DNA from: Rheum nobile
Lineage: Eukaryota; Streptophyta; Magnoliopsida; Caryophyllales; Polygonaceae
NCBI GenBank assembly: GCA_027886185.1
Contig: WOAB01000583.1
Coordinates: forward strand, 62,001 to 126,000
Direction of reading: 5' to 3'
Length of the DNA stretch: 64,000 nucleotides
Shown here: piece after piece, positions 52,531-62,885 of the stretch
Layout of the letters: every line of letters starts with the position of its first letter
Position numbering within the stretch: the stretch's first letter is position 1
Position numbers and translations under genes: made by a program
The notes under the pieces: generated by a model
Told to the model about the DNA's origin: nothing
The model's input: the letters and a program-made list of their open reading frames with translations, nothing else
Database searches by the model: none

Positions 52531-54170
52531 ATGGTCCACACCCGTGCTACTAATTCCCCAATTTTAGCTTTGGATTTAGAAATTTAGAGGACCCTCTCCC
52601 AGAGCCGCAGAGTAAACAGATCGTTAGTCTTTGACAACCCAACTTTTGAGATGACAGACGACCAACAAACGCTGAGGCAACTGACTGCCCTAATCTGCAA
52701 CAGCAACCGCTGGCTGTGCGGTTTCCTGAGCTTGCTGACGGAGTCAACTTCGAGCTCAAGTCTGGATTGATCCACTTACTCCCCCACTTCCATGGGATGA
52801 GTGGTGAAGACCCTAACAAGCATCTGTCAGAGTTCCATGCAGTCTGCACGAGCATGAAGCCGAAGGGAGTGACGGAAGACCAGATCAAGTTGAGGGCCTT
52901 TCCTTTCTCCTTGAAGGATGCGTCCAATGACTGGTTCTACTACCTGACTCCAGGGAGCATAGACACGTGGGCCAAGATGAAAAAGGCCTTCCTGGAGAAG
53001 TACTTCCCAGCGACAAAGCTGAATAGCCTGAAGAGGAGTATTAGCAACATCGAACAGTCGGCTGCTGAGTCACTCTACGAGTACTACGAGCGCTTCAAGA
53101 AGCTGATTTCTAGTTGCCCCTATCATGGCTACTCCGACCAGGACCTCGTACTTTATTTGTACGGAGGTTTACTTGATGACGAACGTCGGATTGTGAACGC
53201 TACCTGTGGAGGACTCCAGACCAGGCCTATGAGGTTTTCTTTGAGCTATCTGAGGGCTCAAGACAGTTCAGCAAGAGGGCGGGCGCCCAATTCGTGAGAG
53301 CTGTAGAGTCTCAGCCCAATTCCACTCTTCTTGCTGAGATGGCTGAGATGATGAGGTGGTGCATGATGAAGGGTGGCCAGCAGCAGGTCAAATCATGTGG
53401 GATATGCCAAGATACGATGCATCCAACTGATGCATGTCCCACGCTGCAGGAGCCCACTGCTGAAGTGAACGTAATTGGCGGATATGGCCCTCAAAGGCCA
53501 AGATATGACCCGTACTCCAGCACCTATAATCCAGGGTGGAGAGATCACCCTAATTTGAGGTACGGGAACCAGCAGAACACTCATCATGGCCTGGAGAACC
53601 AAGATTACCAACAACGGCCGCCATAGTTTCTCCCCCGCCCACAACAGTACCAATAGCCTGGGGGTCAACAACCATTTAGAGCTCCTTATGACCAGAGACC
53701 CCAAGGCCAGAGTTCCAGCGCCCCCGCATCCAGTGAGGATAAGATCAATGCCCTTGTCCAGGGCATGACAACCATGGCTAGCAATGTGAACGCACTGGTA
53801 AACATTGTGGCCCAAAATTAGCAAGAGACGGAGTCTAGTATTCATAACCTGGAGAAACAAATGGGGCAGATCTCTTTAGCTGTGAGCAGGTTGGAAGCAC
53901 GGGAATCGGGGAAGCTACCATCTCAAACGGTAGTCAACCCAAAGGAGAATGTATGCGTCATGACGCTAAGGAGCGTGGCTGAGGTGGAAGCCAGTCGAGC
54001 CAGAGAAAGAGAAATCCGCGACCGCGGAGAAGAAGGCCGCGACCGCGGCGTTACTACTGGCAAGAAGGAAGAAATCAGTGACCTTCCGCGACCGCGGCAG
54101 GAAATCCGCGATCGCGGAAAAAGCACGAAGGAACAAGATCACCAGGTCGAGAATTTTCCGCGACCGCGGC
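52531..54170 (+). pseudogene. Athila-type gag, broken
   Basis: It begins MVHTRATNSPILALDLEI and then meets a TAG. It continues in the same frame with RVNRSLVFDNPTFEMTDDQQ and then a frameshift near 52690. The Gag core follows: FELKSGLIHLLPHFHGM, EDQIKLRAFPFSLKDASNDW, LEKYFPATKLNSLKRSI, ESLYEYYERFKKLISSCPYH. Another frame change near 53290 precedes a CCHC knuckle (CGICQDTMHPTDAC) and two TAG codons (about 53624 and 53819). The end encodes arginine/glutamate repeats (REIRDRGEEGRDRG) from CCGCGACCGCGG-type DNA. A Tekay element interrupts the frame at 54171. Confidence 0.88.
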
Positions 54171-56557
54171 TGTAACACCCCCAAATTTAACCCCATTTGA
54201 AAGCGTTACTGCCGATGACCCCGAACGTAAACCCCGAAGTCACCCCAGGCTTTTCCGACGTCATAACTGACTTAAAACACAGTTACAATACTAAAATCAT
54301 AACTTTTATTAAATCACATGGTCGCGGAATTTCACGATTCCTAAACGACCCAATAATCAGAAATACAAAATAGCACAGCGGAAATCTTTTAAATACAAAG
54401 CAACAAAACAACTTGTCAAAACACCGTTCATCTTCATAGTCGTTCTAGCCTTCTCGGATCTTCAACACACCTGATGTGCCGAATCGGACGGATGACACCA
54501 GCCAACCATGCAAGGAATATAACGGTTGGTCAGTCTAATGAAAGACTATGCAAGGGTACAAAGCAGAGTGGTTTGAAGCAGTCGTATTAGGTTAGACTCA
54601 TCGTTCCTCGAATAATAACCGAGTACGCTAGTCAATCATCATACTCCTACTAGAATAACAAAAGGTATGCACAAGAGAAGATTCTGGAGATCGAGTCTCA
54701 CAGCAACCAATCCCAAAAGAAGACTCCAAAATGAAATGAGCCTTAAAGGAAACATGACAAATGTTGGGGAAACATAACCAAACACACATAACCACATTAC
54801 ACAAGTATCGCATACGAGTGATCTACAACTAAGACGAGCTTTTCCTAGCTGCACTAGCGCCTAGCTGCACCACTCGCCAAACATTTTAAAATAAGTGCTA
54901 CTCATACGGCACTTTATTATTATGGTCAAGGCATTTTCATTATGTGCATACTCATGGCACGTATCTTATTTAAATGACCACACACGCACATCACGTTATA
55001 AGCTTTTAACATCTCTCTATAAGAGATAACACGGGGAATAATCCCAGGGAATAAATCTCATCCAGTTGTACTTTAACAAAATAACGGGGAATAAATCCCA
55101 GGGAATAAATCCCATCCAGTTGCATTTCTGCGTGCACGTATCCTCTATTAGGATAGGGTCATGACCTGAATAAAACTAACGGGGAATAAATCCCGGGGAA
55201 TAATCCCAACAATTACGTTACTACACACGGACTGTACTAGCAGTCAAACACACAATCACAACACAGAGAACCATCACGGCTCAACCTGAACAACTAACAC
55301 CCTAGATTTAATAATCTAAACACACACGATAAATCACATCAAAGACCCTTACGGCCTTCACCTGCACAACAAATCTATCATATACTAGCGTCGGTTCTAG
55401 CAGAATATACAACCTAGTAATAATATCCGTTTTATTTCACATAACGTTATCAAATCAATTTCCAACATAATTAACAATCATCCCAAATTATTTAACAACA
55501 AAACTATTGATAAATAATCAAATATGGAATGATGAACAAGAGAGAACCGCCACTTGCCTTAGATCCGACAACTTCGAATCAAGCTCAGCAACGTCTAGTT
55601 CCTGGATCTGAAACTGGAGCATATCTTGGATAATAAATCCCTAAGAAATGTCCTATAACAAGACCCTAAGTTAGATTCAATACACTTATATATGAATCTA
55701 AAAGAATACAAGAAGAAATCAAAGGAAACGAGCCAAGCCCAAAGCCAACCCACAAAACACACAACTCGGACACACATACCGCGATCGCGGCAGGTCGCGG
55801 TCGGTCGCGGTTTTCGTGCTGTGACAGTGGCTAGCTCGCGAGACAACAATGGAGAATTTCTTACCCAAACCGATTTGTTTGCCTTCGATTTGTCTATGGT
55901 TCGATCTCTCAACACCTCCAAGCTTCTCACAACACTCAAGAGCACCTTCTCAACTCAAGAGACACTCGAAATCTCCCACACACGAAGCTCACAAGCTCGG
56001 CTTTAATGGAGAAAAACCGAGGAAAACAGAGGAGAAGAAGAAGGAAGAAGAAGAGAGCTCTTGGCTTCGGTCTTCACCTCCTTTTATAGCACAAATCCGA
56101 CCACCTCTAAGGGGACAAGGGGACAAAGGCGAAGGGCCACTTGGCCTGCCCAAAAAAATATCCCAACCGAGCCAAAAACAGAGCTACAGTAACTGCCACG
56201 CGAGGAAGACGACCGCCTCTGTAAAAGGCATTACCGCGATCGCGGCCGATCGTGGTGAGTCGCGGTTCATCGCGGTCAATCGCGGTGAGTCGCGGTTTTA
56301 AGCCGACTTCGTTTATTCTTATCCGAACTTGGTTTGGATTAAATTTCTTAACTCTGGGTTAAATATATTCGTACATTAACGATACATTAACCCCGAAAAC
56401 ACCTCAACTGTATTATATAATGCTCGGAAAATTTTACAGAGCTCAGACCCCTTTTGAGAAGGTCCGAGACTCACTGAATTAAATCCGTCTAGCAAAACGG
56501 GCATAAGAAAAATTTAAAAATAATTCAAAATACCCTTAAAAATTACGGGGTGTTACA
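54171..56557 (-). repeat. Tekay-type 3' LTR
   Basis: A 2387-bp LTR with 11-bp inverted ends TGTAACACCCC. A minus-strand TATAAAA box lies at 56092-56098 with a downstream leader. It contains GGGAATAAATCCC tandem words (55029-55210) and two blocks of CCGCGATCGCGG/GTCGCGGT repeats (55777-55820 and 56232-56310). Confidence 0.85.
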
Positions 56558-56919
56558 TTACTACCCCCTTATTTTAAGTTTCGACCCCGAAACTTGCATT
56601 ATCAAAGCCGACAACAAGTAGGGAAAGTATCTAAGTACACCTGTCTCAGTCTCCCAAGTAACCTCTTCGGTTTCTAACTTGGAGCACAAAACTCGTACCA
56701 AAGGTACCACCTTGCTACGTAGTTGTCTCAAACTTCACCCTGAATGGTAATCGAGACATCTGACAAACGCTTGGTTCAAACCAAATATTTATTTTAGCAA
56801 GAATAATTACAATAAAAGTTTTACAACTTTGATGCGTTCTTAAACTTACTAACACAACCATTCAAATCAAAAGACTGGGTAACACCCAAATCTACAACCT
56901 ACAACAAAAGTAGAAAGCT

Positions 56920-58248
56920 TTAAGCAAATGGAAAATCAGATACATCCGCCTCACGCATCACGTAAAGACGTTGACCTTGACTTCCAGAAGCTATTGGAGC
57001 CTTCCCTTTATTCTGTGCAGTTGTCTGCATCGTAGGACTAGGAGCCTCCACAGGTTTAAACTCCGGCCGGTTGCTCTGAATAGCAGACCCTTGCTGAAAC
57101 TCAGATCTTCTTTGCTTTCTCTGCAGGCAAAACCTCTGCATGTGACCTGCTCTCCCACAGTCGTAACATGTCTTTATCTCTTTTAGACATTCATTCCTTT
57201 TGTGCCCAGGTGCACCACAGTTGAAACACTGAATTGAACTCTTTCCTTGGTCAAACTGTTGTGTCGACTCTCCTTGAGTCATACCCGTCTTTGCTTTGCT
57301 AGCCTTGACGAAGTCAGATGGTGGCGCAGGATGTTTAAATCCGTTCGTCTGAGACTGATCTTGCATCAACTTCTGCTGATCACGCTTCTTCGCCGACTCC
57401 TCTAGAGTCACTTCTACCTGATAAGCTGCATCCACGTACTGCTCCAAAGTAGAGCATCCGTGACGCACCATTCATGGTTTAATGTCTGGACCCATCCACT
57501 CATGGAAGTGCCAGATCTTCTGCTCCTCGCTGGTTACATCTGACCCAGCGTATTGCAACAAATGATTGAACTTAGTGGCAAGCTCTGTCACCTTCAATAC
57601 TTCCGTCTTCGGATACATGAACTCCTTGTGCTTCTCATCCCTCATAGCTCGGGAAAAGAAACGGTCGGTCATCTTGGCTTTGAACATACCCCAGTTCAGC
57701 CCTGGATGATCTGCCAACCTGGTGCCTTCCCACCATTCACTGGCTTCCTCTTTCAGATGGAGAGAAGCAATATGCACCTTCTCAGCTTCAGTGCACTCAA
57801 TATTGCGGAATAACCGCTCCAGGTGTGAGAACCAATAGGCCACTCTGACCGATTCTCCTTTTCCGTCATAGCTGTCAGGCCTCATAGAATTTATGGCCTT
57901 CAGTGCACGGATATAATTACCTCCATTCCTGATCACCTCTTCCTGATGTACCAGGACATTTGGTTCCACAACTCTAGGAACCACTTGAGAAATTGGCACC
58001 TCTTGTGCCTGAGGCGCAACTGGTCGCAGTATCTCAGCCACTACTTGCACAATCATTCCTCGAAATACTTCCGTTGCAACAGCATCTAAAATCATCGGAG
58101 CGTTAGCCTGAACTTGGACACCGCCTCCAGAATTATTGTGAGCAACAGACTCGTGCTCCTCCACAGGGTTTGGAACAACCCTTACATTCGGTCTCGGGTC
58201 ATTGCTCGGCCCAGTACCAGCATGAATAATGTTCCTTGAGTCCACCAT
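56920..58248 (-). pseudogene. Tekay/Del-type gag with one in-frame TGA
   Basis: The frame starts MVDSRNIIHAGTGPSND. The Gag core is FKAINSMRPDSYDGKGE-like text followed by YWFSHLERLFRNIECTEAEK, LKEEASEWWEGTRL, KMTDRFFSRAMRDEKHKEF and MGPDIKP. A TGA (57472-57474) follows, then the same frame continues MVRHGCSTLEQYVDAAYQVE. Two CCHC knuckles are present (CFNCGAPGHKRNEC and CYDCGRAGHMQRFC). It ends GQRLYVMREADVSDFPFA, near the point where protease would begin in an autonomous Tekay element. A single stop separates capsid and nucleocapsid parts, so the copy is broken or depends on readthrough. Confidence 0.88.
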
Positions 58249-58625
58249 CTAATTACCGATCAAAGTCCAAGTACTTTATACATTAATATCTATTTGAAAT
58301 GTATTAACAGTCAACTCAGAGTAGATCTACTTGGTAACTTTCCTAGATGAACACCAAACCGGAATACTAGGTTCTACAACCTCAAATCCTGACAAGAGAA
58401 CTGAAAACTCAAGTCTAACTGGAGATGGCGAAACCACCTCGACTTTAAACGAGTTTCTTCTGAAGAGAACTGCACCCTTAAACTTCGGGCGACGAAGAGA
58501 GAATCTTAGTCTTTCTAGACACAGAAGCAACTTCCGTATCAGACTCAAGAAGGCACGACTATGAACGGCTTTTTATTTGAAAAATTCAGAGCTCTTGGAA
58601 AACATTTTAGCTCTGATACCATTTC

Positions 58626-59326
58626 TGTAACACCCCCAAATTTAACCCCATTTGAAAGCGTTACTGCCGATGACCCCGAACGTAAACCCCGAAGTCACCC
58701 CAGGCTTTTCCGACGTCATAACTGACTTAAAACACAGTTACAATACTAAAATCATAACTTTTATTAAATCACATGGTCGCGGAATTTCACGATTCCTAAA
58801 CGACCCAATAATCAGAAATACAAAATAGCACAGCGGAAATCTTTTAAATACAAAGCGACAAAACAACTTGTCAAAATACCGTTCATCTTCATAGTCGTTC
58901 TAGCCTTCTCGGATCTTCAACACACCTGATGTGCCGAATCGGACGGATGACACCATCCAACCATGCAAGGAATATAACGGTTGGTCAGTCTAATGAAAGA
59001 CTACGCAAGGGTACAAAGCAGAGTGGTTCGAAGCAGTCGTATTAGGTTAGACTCATCGTCCCTCGAATAATAACCGAGTACGCTAGTCAACCATCATACT
59101 CCTACTAGAATAACAAAAGGTATGCACAAGAGAAGATTCTGGAGATCGAGTCTCACAGCAATCAATCCCAAAAGAAGACTCCAAAATGAAATGAGCCTTA
59201 AAGGAAACATGACAAATGTTGGGGAAACATAACCAAACACACATAACCACATTACACAAGTATCGCATACGAGTGATCTACAACTAAGACGAGCTTTTCC
59301 TAGCTGCACTAGCGCCTAGCTGCACC
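58626..59326 (-). repeat. Tekay-type 5' LTR, truncated
   Basis: It is collinear with 54171-54871 up to CGCCTAGCTGCACC, then changes to Athila-like coding sequence. Differences from the 3' LTR are few and all look like C/T or G/A changes. Confidence 0.85.
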
Positions 59327-59330
59327 CTTC

Positions 59331-60110
59331 GCTCCGATGCTCCTTATGATGACTATGTGCGCCCTTATTTCCCTCCACTCAGGTCCGAAAAGCCTCCCGC
59401 ACCTTTCCCTGAAGCTCTGGTGGACACAAGGAGGCCAACTAATGATAAGGAGTTGTTCGAAACGTTTAGCAACTGTGAGGTAAACATTCCGTTACTTAAG
59501 TTGATTAATAGTATTCCTCGCTATGCTAAATTTTTGAAGGAGCTCTACACGCTTAAGAGGAAGAGGGCTGTGAAGGAGAAGAAAAAGGTGCTAGTCAGTG
59601 AGAATGTGTCCGCTATGCTGCAAAAGCGGATACCTAAGAAGGCGAGTGATCCAAGGATGTTCACGATTCCATGCAAGATTGGGGGTGCCCTGTTCGACAA
59701 AGCGTTACTTGATTTGGGTGCCTCCATAAATGTGTTGCCTCTCTCACACTACGAGTCCTTGGAGTTGGGACCATTAGAGAAGACGGGGATTGTCATCCAA
59801 CTGACGGATAATTCCTACGTCTACCCTAAGGGAGTGGTGCGGGACGTGCTAGTCGAAGTAGGCAAGTTGGTGTTCCCTGCAGACTTCTTTGTGATGGACA
59901 CGGGGCAGGACAAGGACGCAGCGCCAGTAATGCTAGGAAGGCCGTTTATGAATACGGCAGGAACAAAAATCGATGTGAGCAGCGGTTCGCTCACGAATTC
60001 GACGGGGAGAGGGTCAGATTCAACATAGACGATTCCAAGAGACACCCTCCAGATGGGAACCCCGAGTGCTCAATGGAGGTGAACGAACCAAGTTGAGGAG
60101 GTCAAGTAGT
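59331..60110 (+). pseudogene. Athila-type protease region
   Basis: The gag-protease frame resumes after the Tekay insertion (DDYVRPYFPPLRSEKPP). It continues with ELFETFSNCEVNIPLLKLI, SVAMLQKRIPKK-like VSAMLQKRIPKKASDPRMF, and the aspartic protease (DLGASINVLPLSHYESL, then DFFVMDTGQDKDAAPVMLGR). The active-site triplet reads D-L-G, as commonly seen in Athila-like proteins. A frameshift near 59995 is followed by EFDGERVRFNIDDSKRHP and a stop. RT should follow but is deleted. Confidence 0.85.
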
Positions 60111-61449
60111 ATGTCGAGCCACGACAATAACTAAGGCGTTGTCCGGGAGGCAACCCGAGGTATGTATTTCTTTTCTTGTCTTTTCAATTCTTGTTTTTAA
60201 TTGCTTTTGTTCATGTATTTTTGCTTTTGTTTTTGTTTTGTGTCGAACTAACCTGCAGGGAGGAGGCCCGTACCATAAAGAAGACGGTGTTTACCACACC
60301 AATGTAAGTCCTCCTATTGCCCTGCGCCAAAAAAAAAATCCAAAAAAACCTTAAACGGATAAAAAAAAAAGTTCTACCGAAGGCCAGCTGTCCGAGTTCC
60401 CCATGACAAAGGTGCGCATCATGTTGTCAAGGAGGAGACATTAGCCCCGCACATTATTTGGCAATGATGATGGCCCTACAATTGAAAACTGAGGAAGAGG
60501 AACACCAGGGCCCACACCACGATTACATTTGGGCCTATTTTTTGTGTTCGTTGAAGGCCATGCAACCCCGTTCCCTTGATTTACCACTTCTCACCACAGT
60601 GGTTCCTTTTGGTTGCATGGTAGGAGTTGATTGGGTTGAAGACCGGTGCGACACCATAGACATGTGTGTATATTGATTTACCGCCAGCAACATCTTCCAC
60701 GTCCAAGCCAACTCAACGACGTTTGTGAGTTAATTTTTTGCCTTTCCCTGTGCTTCATTCTTTTTTGTCTTTCATTACATTGAGGACAATGCAATGTTTA
60801 ATCATGGGGGAGTGTTCTATACTTGCTATGTCGTTGAGGAGAATGAATAATAAAGAAAAAGCCAAAATTTGAAAAAAGGCAAAAATAGAAATCCTGGGAT
60901 AAGTCGAAAACCCGAAAGGGCGGCTTGGGTAAAAAGCAGGTGGCTTGGACCAGCATTAGACTGGGGTAATAATTGGTCAAGAGTGATGTGAGTATATTGT
61001 GAGCCCATCTATTGGAAAATGAAATGAGTGGCTTGGTGAAAACCCGAAAGGGCGCCTTGGCAAAATGAGTGAAAAGAAGAAGAGTGATTATTAGGAATCA
61101 TCATTTTACCTGGCGTGGTGACATAAGAAGAGGTGATATAAGGCGGTTTCGGGTTGGTCACTCTAGAGCGATAAGAAGATAGATGGAGGTTAGGATTAGA
61201 TTTTATTCACTCTATGGTGTTCGGGATAAGCTTGGGGGAAGTACTTTGCTTTCCTTTTAGCTTGGTTGGTGCGGTGTTGTGTATGATGTTGTGTTAAGTT
61301 TATTGTGTTGGTACTTGGAGATTCATGTTAGGTGCAATTCTTAGTGGAGATGATGTTTCTACGCTTCCTGAGACCTTGGGGATTTGATTGGAGGAGTAGG
61401 TTTCTTTTAGCTTACTCGAGGACGAGCAAGGTTTAAGCATGAGGGAGTT
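60111..61449 (+). other. Athila-like 3' non-coding region
   Basis: No gene is seen. It contains the post-pol phrase TTGTCCGGGAGGCAACCCGA and a purine-rich tract ATCATGGGGGAGTG (about 60803). A duplicated phrase AAAACCCGAAAGGGCGGCTT / AAAACCCGAAAGGGCGCCTT lies near 60906 and 61039. The final tract CTCGAGGACGAGCAAGGTTT...GAGGGAGTT adjoins the 3' LTR. Confidence 0.7.
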
Positions 61450-61690
61450 TGATCAACTCTACTTTGTAGTGCTTATCTAGGAGTTATTACCGGTGTTTAG
61501 GGTACCATTCGTAGGGATTTAGAGCACAACTGTGGAGTATGGAGTTGGAGAGAAGAAGTGTGGATATGGTGGTTTGGAGAAGCTAATTGAAGACATCCAG
61601 AAGAACAGAAGAAGAGCCACACAAATGAGCCAAGAAGAGGCTTCCGCGGGCCACCGCGACCAAGGGCAATGTCACTAAGCAGCCGCGGCG
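61450..61690 (+). repeat. Athila-like 3' LTR, interrupted
   Basis: It starts TGATCAACTCTACTTTG and stays collinear with 46450-46690. It is cut after CAGCCGCGGCG, where the 5' LTR continues AGAGGCAAAG. The rest must lie beyond the inserted sequence, outside the window. Confidence 0.85.
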
Positions 61691-62119
61691 TGTAACACCC
61701 CAGGCCAGCCACCAACCACCCAGCCTGGTGACAACGACCAGCCGGTCCCGATGCCGGTGCTGCCTGGTTGTCCAAGGGCCTGCAGCCCATACACCCAACC
61801 CTTCCCCCATTTAAATGGGTAGGTTGTTGCCCACGGGGATCGAACCCGGAACCTTTAGATACAAGGGCAATACCTTGCCACTTATATCACCAATTGAGAA
61901 TTGAGCTGCAGCTCAATTGGTGATATAAGTGGCAAGGTATTGCCCTTGTATCTAAAGGTCCCGGGTTCGATCTCCGTGGGCAACAACCTACCCATTTAAA
62001 TGGGGGAAGGGTTGGGTGTGTGGGCTACAGGCCCTTGGACAACCAGGCAGCACCGGCGCCGGCACCGGCTGGTCGTTGTCACCAGGCTGGGTGGTTGGTG
62101 GCTGGCCTGGGGTGTTACA
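61691..62119. repeat. Near-perfect palindrome of two SINE-like units, 208-bp arms
   Basis: Arms 61691-61898 and 61912-62119 are inverted repeats with about seven mismatches, separated by 13 bases. The centre AATTGAGCTGCAGCTCAATT is itself a perfect palindrome. Each arm, read outward from the centre, has a box A-like GCAGCTCAATTGGT/ACCAATTGAG, a box B-like GGGTTCGATCCCC, a GC-rich body and a tail GGGGTGTTACA. This is the order of a tRNA-derived SINE. The outer ends TGTAACACCCC/GGGGTGTTACA also look like the LTR ends of the Tekay element. It could be two head-to-head SINE copies or a fold-back element. Confidence 0.75.
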
Positions 62120-62298
62120 AAAAAGTACACTTTTATGGAGAAGGGCTCCGACCTTACCGGCAAGCCATTGCTCTATCCATGGGCCGCAGCCCATGTATCC
62201 CAACCAAATCCCCATGGCTGAGAGGTTGTTGGTGATAGTCGAACATGCGACCTCTCCACCCTTTATTAAGCCTCCGAAGAGCGCCTTGATACCAATTG
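62120..62298 (-). mobile_element. Related SINE-like copy
   Basis: The minus strand begins near CAATTGGTATCAAGG (box A-like) and has GTCGCATGTTCGACTATC (box B-like). It then shares ACAACCT and CATGGGGATTTGGTTGGG / GGGCTGCGGCCC with the body of the palindrome arms (ACAACCTACCC, TGGGGGAAGGGTTGGG, GGGCTACAGGCCC). It ends in a T-rich tail (GTGTACTTTTTTG). It is a diverged member of the same SINE family, adjoining the palindrome tail to tail. Confidence 0.55.
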
Positions 62299-62540
62299 TG
62301 CTGATACCCCGTATTTCTATAAGGGTATTTTGGAAATTACCTGAACGTCTGTTGTGTACGTCGATTTAATTTCAGAGACAGAAAGACATTCTGTAATGTT
62401 CTTAATCTCTGTAATATTTTTCTAAGTGAAATAATATACAGTCGATGTATTTTGGGACTTAATACTCGTTCGTGTATGATTAATATTTATCCCGGATTAA
62501 GACCTTATTGTTCCAAGCTTAAACGGACGAATAATGGGCT

Positions 62541-62770
62541 TGGCGGCGACCGTCGTAAGGCAGGCGGCGACCGCCGCCTGACAGGCTCTGACATCGTCAT
62601 CCTCTTCCGGCAAGTTGGCAAGTGGCGCCGAAAAGCAGCGACCGCCGCAGGCCAAAACGCAGCGACCGCCGCAGGCCAAAATGGGCAGCGACCGCCGCAG
62701 GCCAAAATGGGCAGCGACCGCCGCAGGCCCAAATGGGCAGCGGTCGCTGCCCATTTTGGCCTGCGGCGAG
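62541..62770. repeat. GC-rich tandem repeat ending in a hairpin
   Basis: Four direct copies of CAGCGACCGCCGCAGGCC (about 62637, 62660, 62686 and 62712, spacing 23-26 bp) are followed by a reverse copy (CAGCGGTCGCTGCCCATTTTGGCCTGCGG, about 62738-62766 as two halves) that can fold back. A shorter block of GGCGGCGACCGCCG words precedes it, and another occurs at 63134-63210. It lies inside the LTR upstream of the TATA box. Confidence 0.75.
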
Positions 62771-62877
62771 GCAGGACTAGTCCTGCCTCGCCGGCTGGAC
62801 TCCGTGATGGTCGGCGAATCGGGTGACCTCCGATCTTAGCCCTCCACGTGTCCTTGGTTGTCCCCTGGAGTTTTGGC

Positions 62878-62885
62878 TATTTAAA
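62878..62885 (+). promoter_or_regulatory. TATA box of the plus-strand Tekay-type LTR
   Basis: TATTTAAA followed by GGAGG corresponds in place to the TATAAAAGGAGG box of the other Tekay LTR (minus strand, 56092-56098), and so fixes the transcription direction of this LTR as plus. Confidence 0.6.

Larger units (their letters stand above)
54171..59326 (-). mobile_element. Tekay/Del-type Ty3 gag-only element (TR-GAG), 5' LTR truncated
   Basis: It reads on the minus strand. The complete 3' LTR is 54171-56557, with ends TGTAACACCCCC...GGGGTGTTACA. A polypurine tract (AAAATAAGGGGGTAG) lies next to it, then gag (58248-56920) and an initiator-Met primer site (58610-58621). The 5' LTR starts at 58626 and breaks off at 59326 after 700 of 2387 bp. 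The shared 700 bp differ at about eight transitions, so the element is young. It has no pol. It was inserted in the Athila-like gag-protease frame directly after CCGCGACCGCGGC. The truncation removed any target duplication. Confidence 0.85.
46450..61690 (+). mobile_element. Athila/Tat-type Ty3 element, pol deleted, hosting nested insertions
   Basis: Two LTR copies (46450-52445 with a copia element inside it, and 61450-61690 truncated) share TTGGAGAGAAGAAGTGTGGA and AGACATCCAGAAGAACAGAA text. A tRNA-Asp type primer site (TGGCGCCGTTTCCGGGG at 52449) follows the 5' LTR. Gag (52531-54170) and protease (59331-60110) match Athila/Tat elements. RT, RNase H and integrase are missing. The 3' part has the family's usual features: AAGGCGTTGTCCGGGAGGCA (about 60131), and CTCGAGGACGAGCAAGG with a purine-rich tract before the 3' LTR. 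The element sits in the CRM gag start. Confidence 0.85.

Noticed and set aside
54639..54854. Pairs of near-identical small frames at 54639-54854 and 59094-59309
   Set aside because: They are the same non-coding segment in the two LTR copies of the Tekay element.
61691..62119. Cassandra-type TRIM with 5S rRNA in the LTR (TGTAACACCCC ends)
   Set aside because: No 5S rRNA sequence is visible. The pol III boxes are of tRNA type, and the unit is an inverted and not a direct repeat.
62285..62310. A tRNA-iMet-like primer site (TTGGTATCAAGG on the minus strand) next to TGCTGATACCCC, suggesting a minus-strand LTR element
   Set aside because: The following LTR matches the Tekay LTR in plus orientation, including the TATA box at 62878. 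The supposed primer site is better explained as box A of the SINE-like unit at 62120-62298.
61497..62369. Several open frames on both strands in the SINE palindrome region (for example 61583-61810 and 62000-62221)
   Set aside because: They are mirror images produced by the inverted repeat and encode no recognisable protein.
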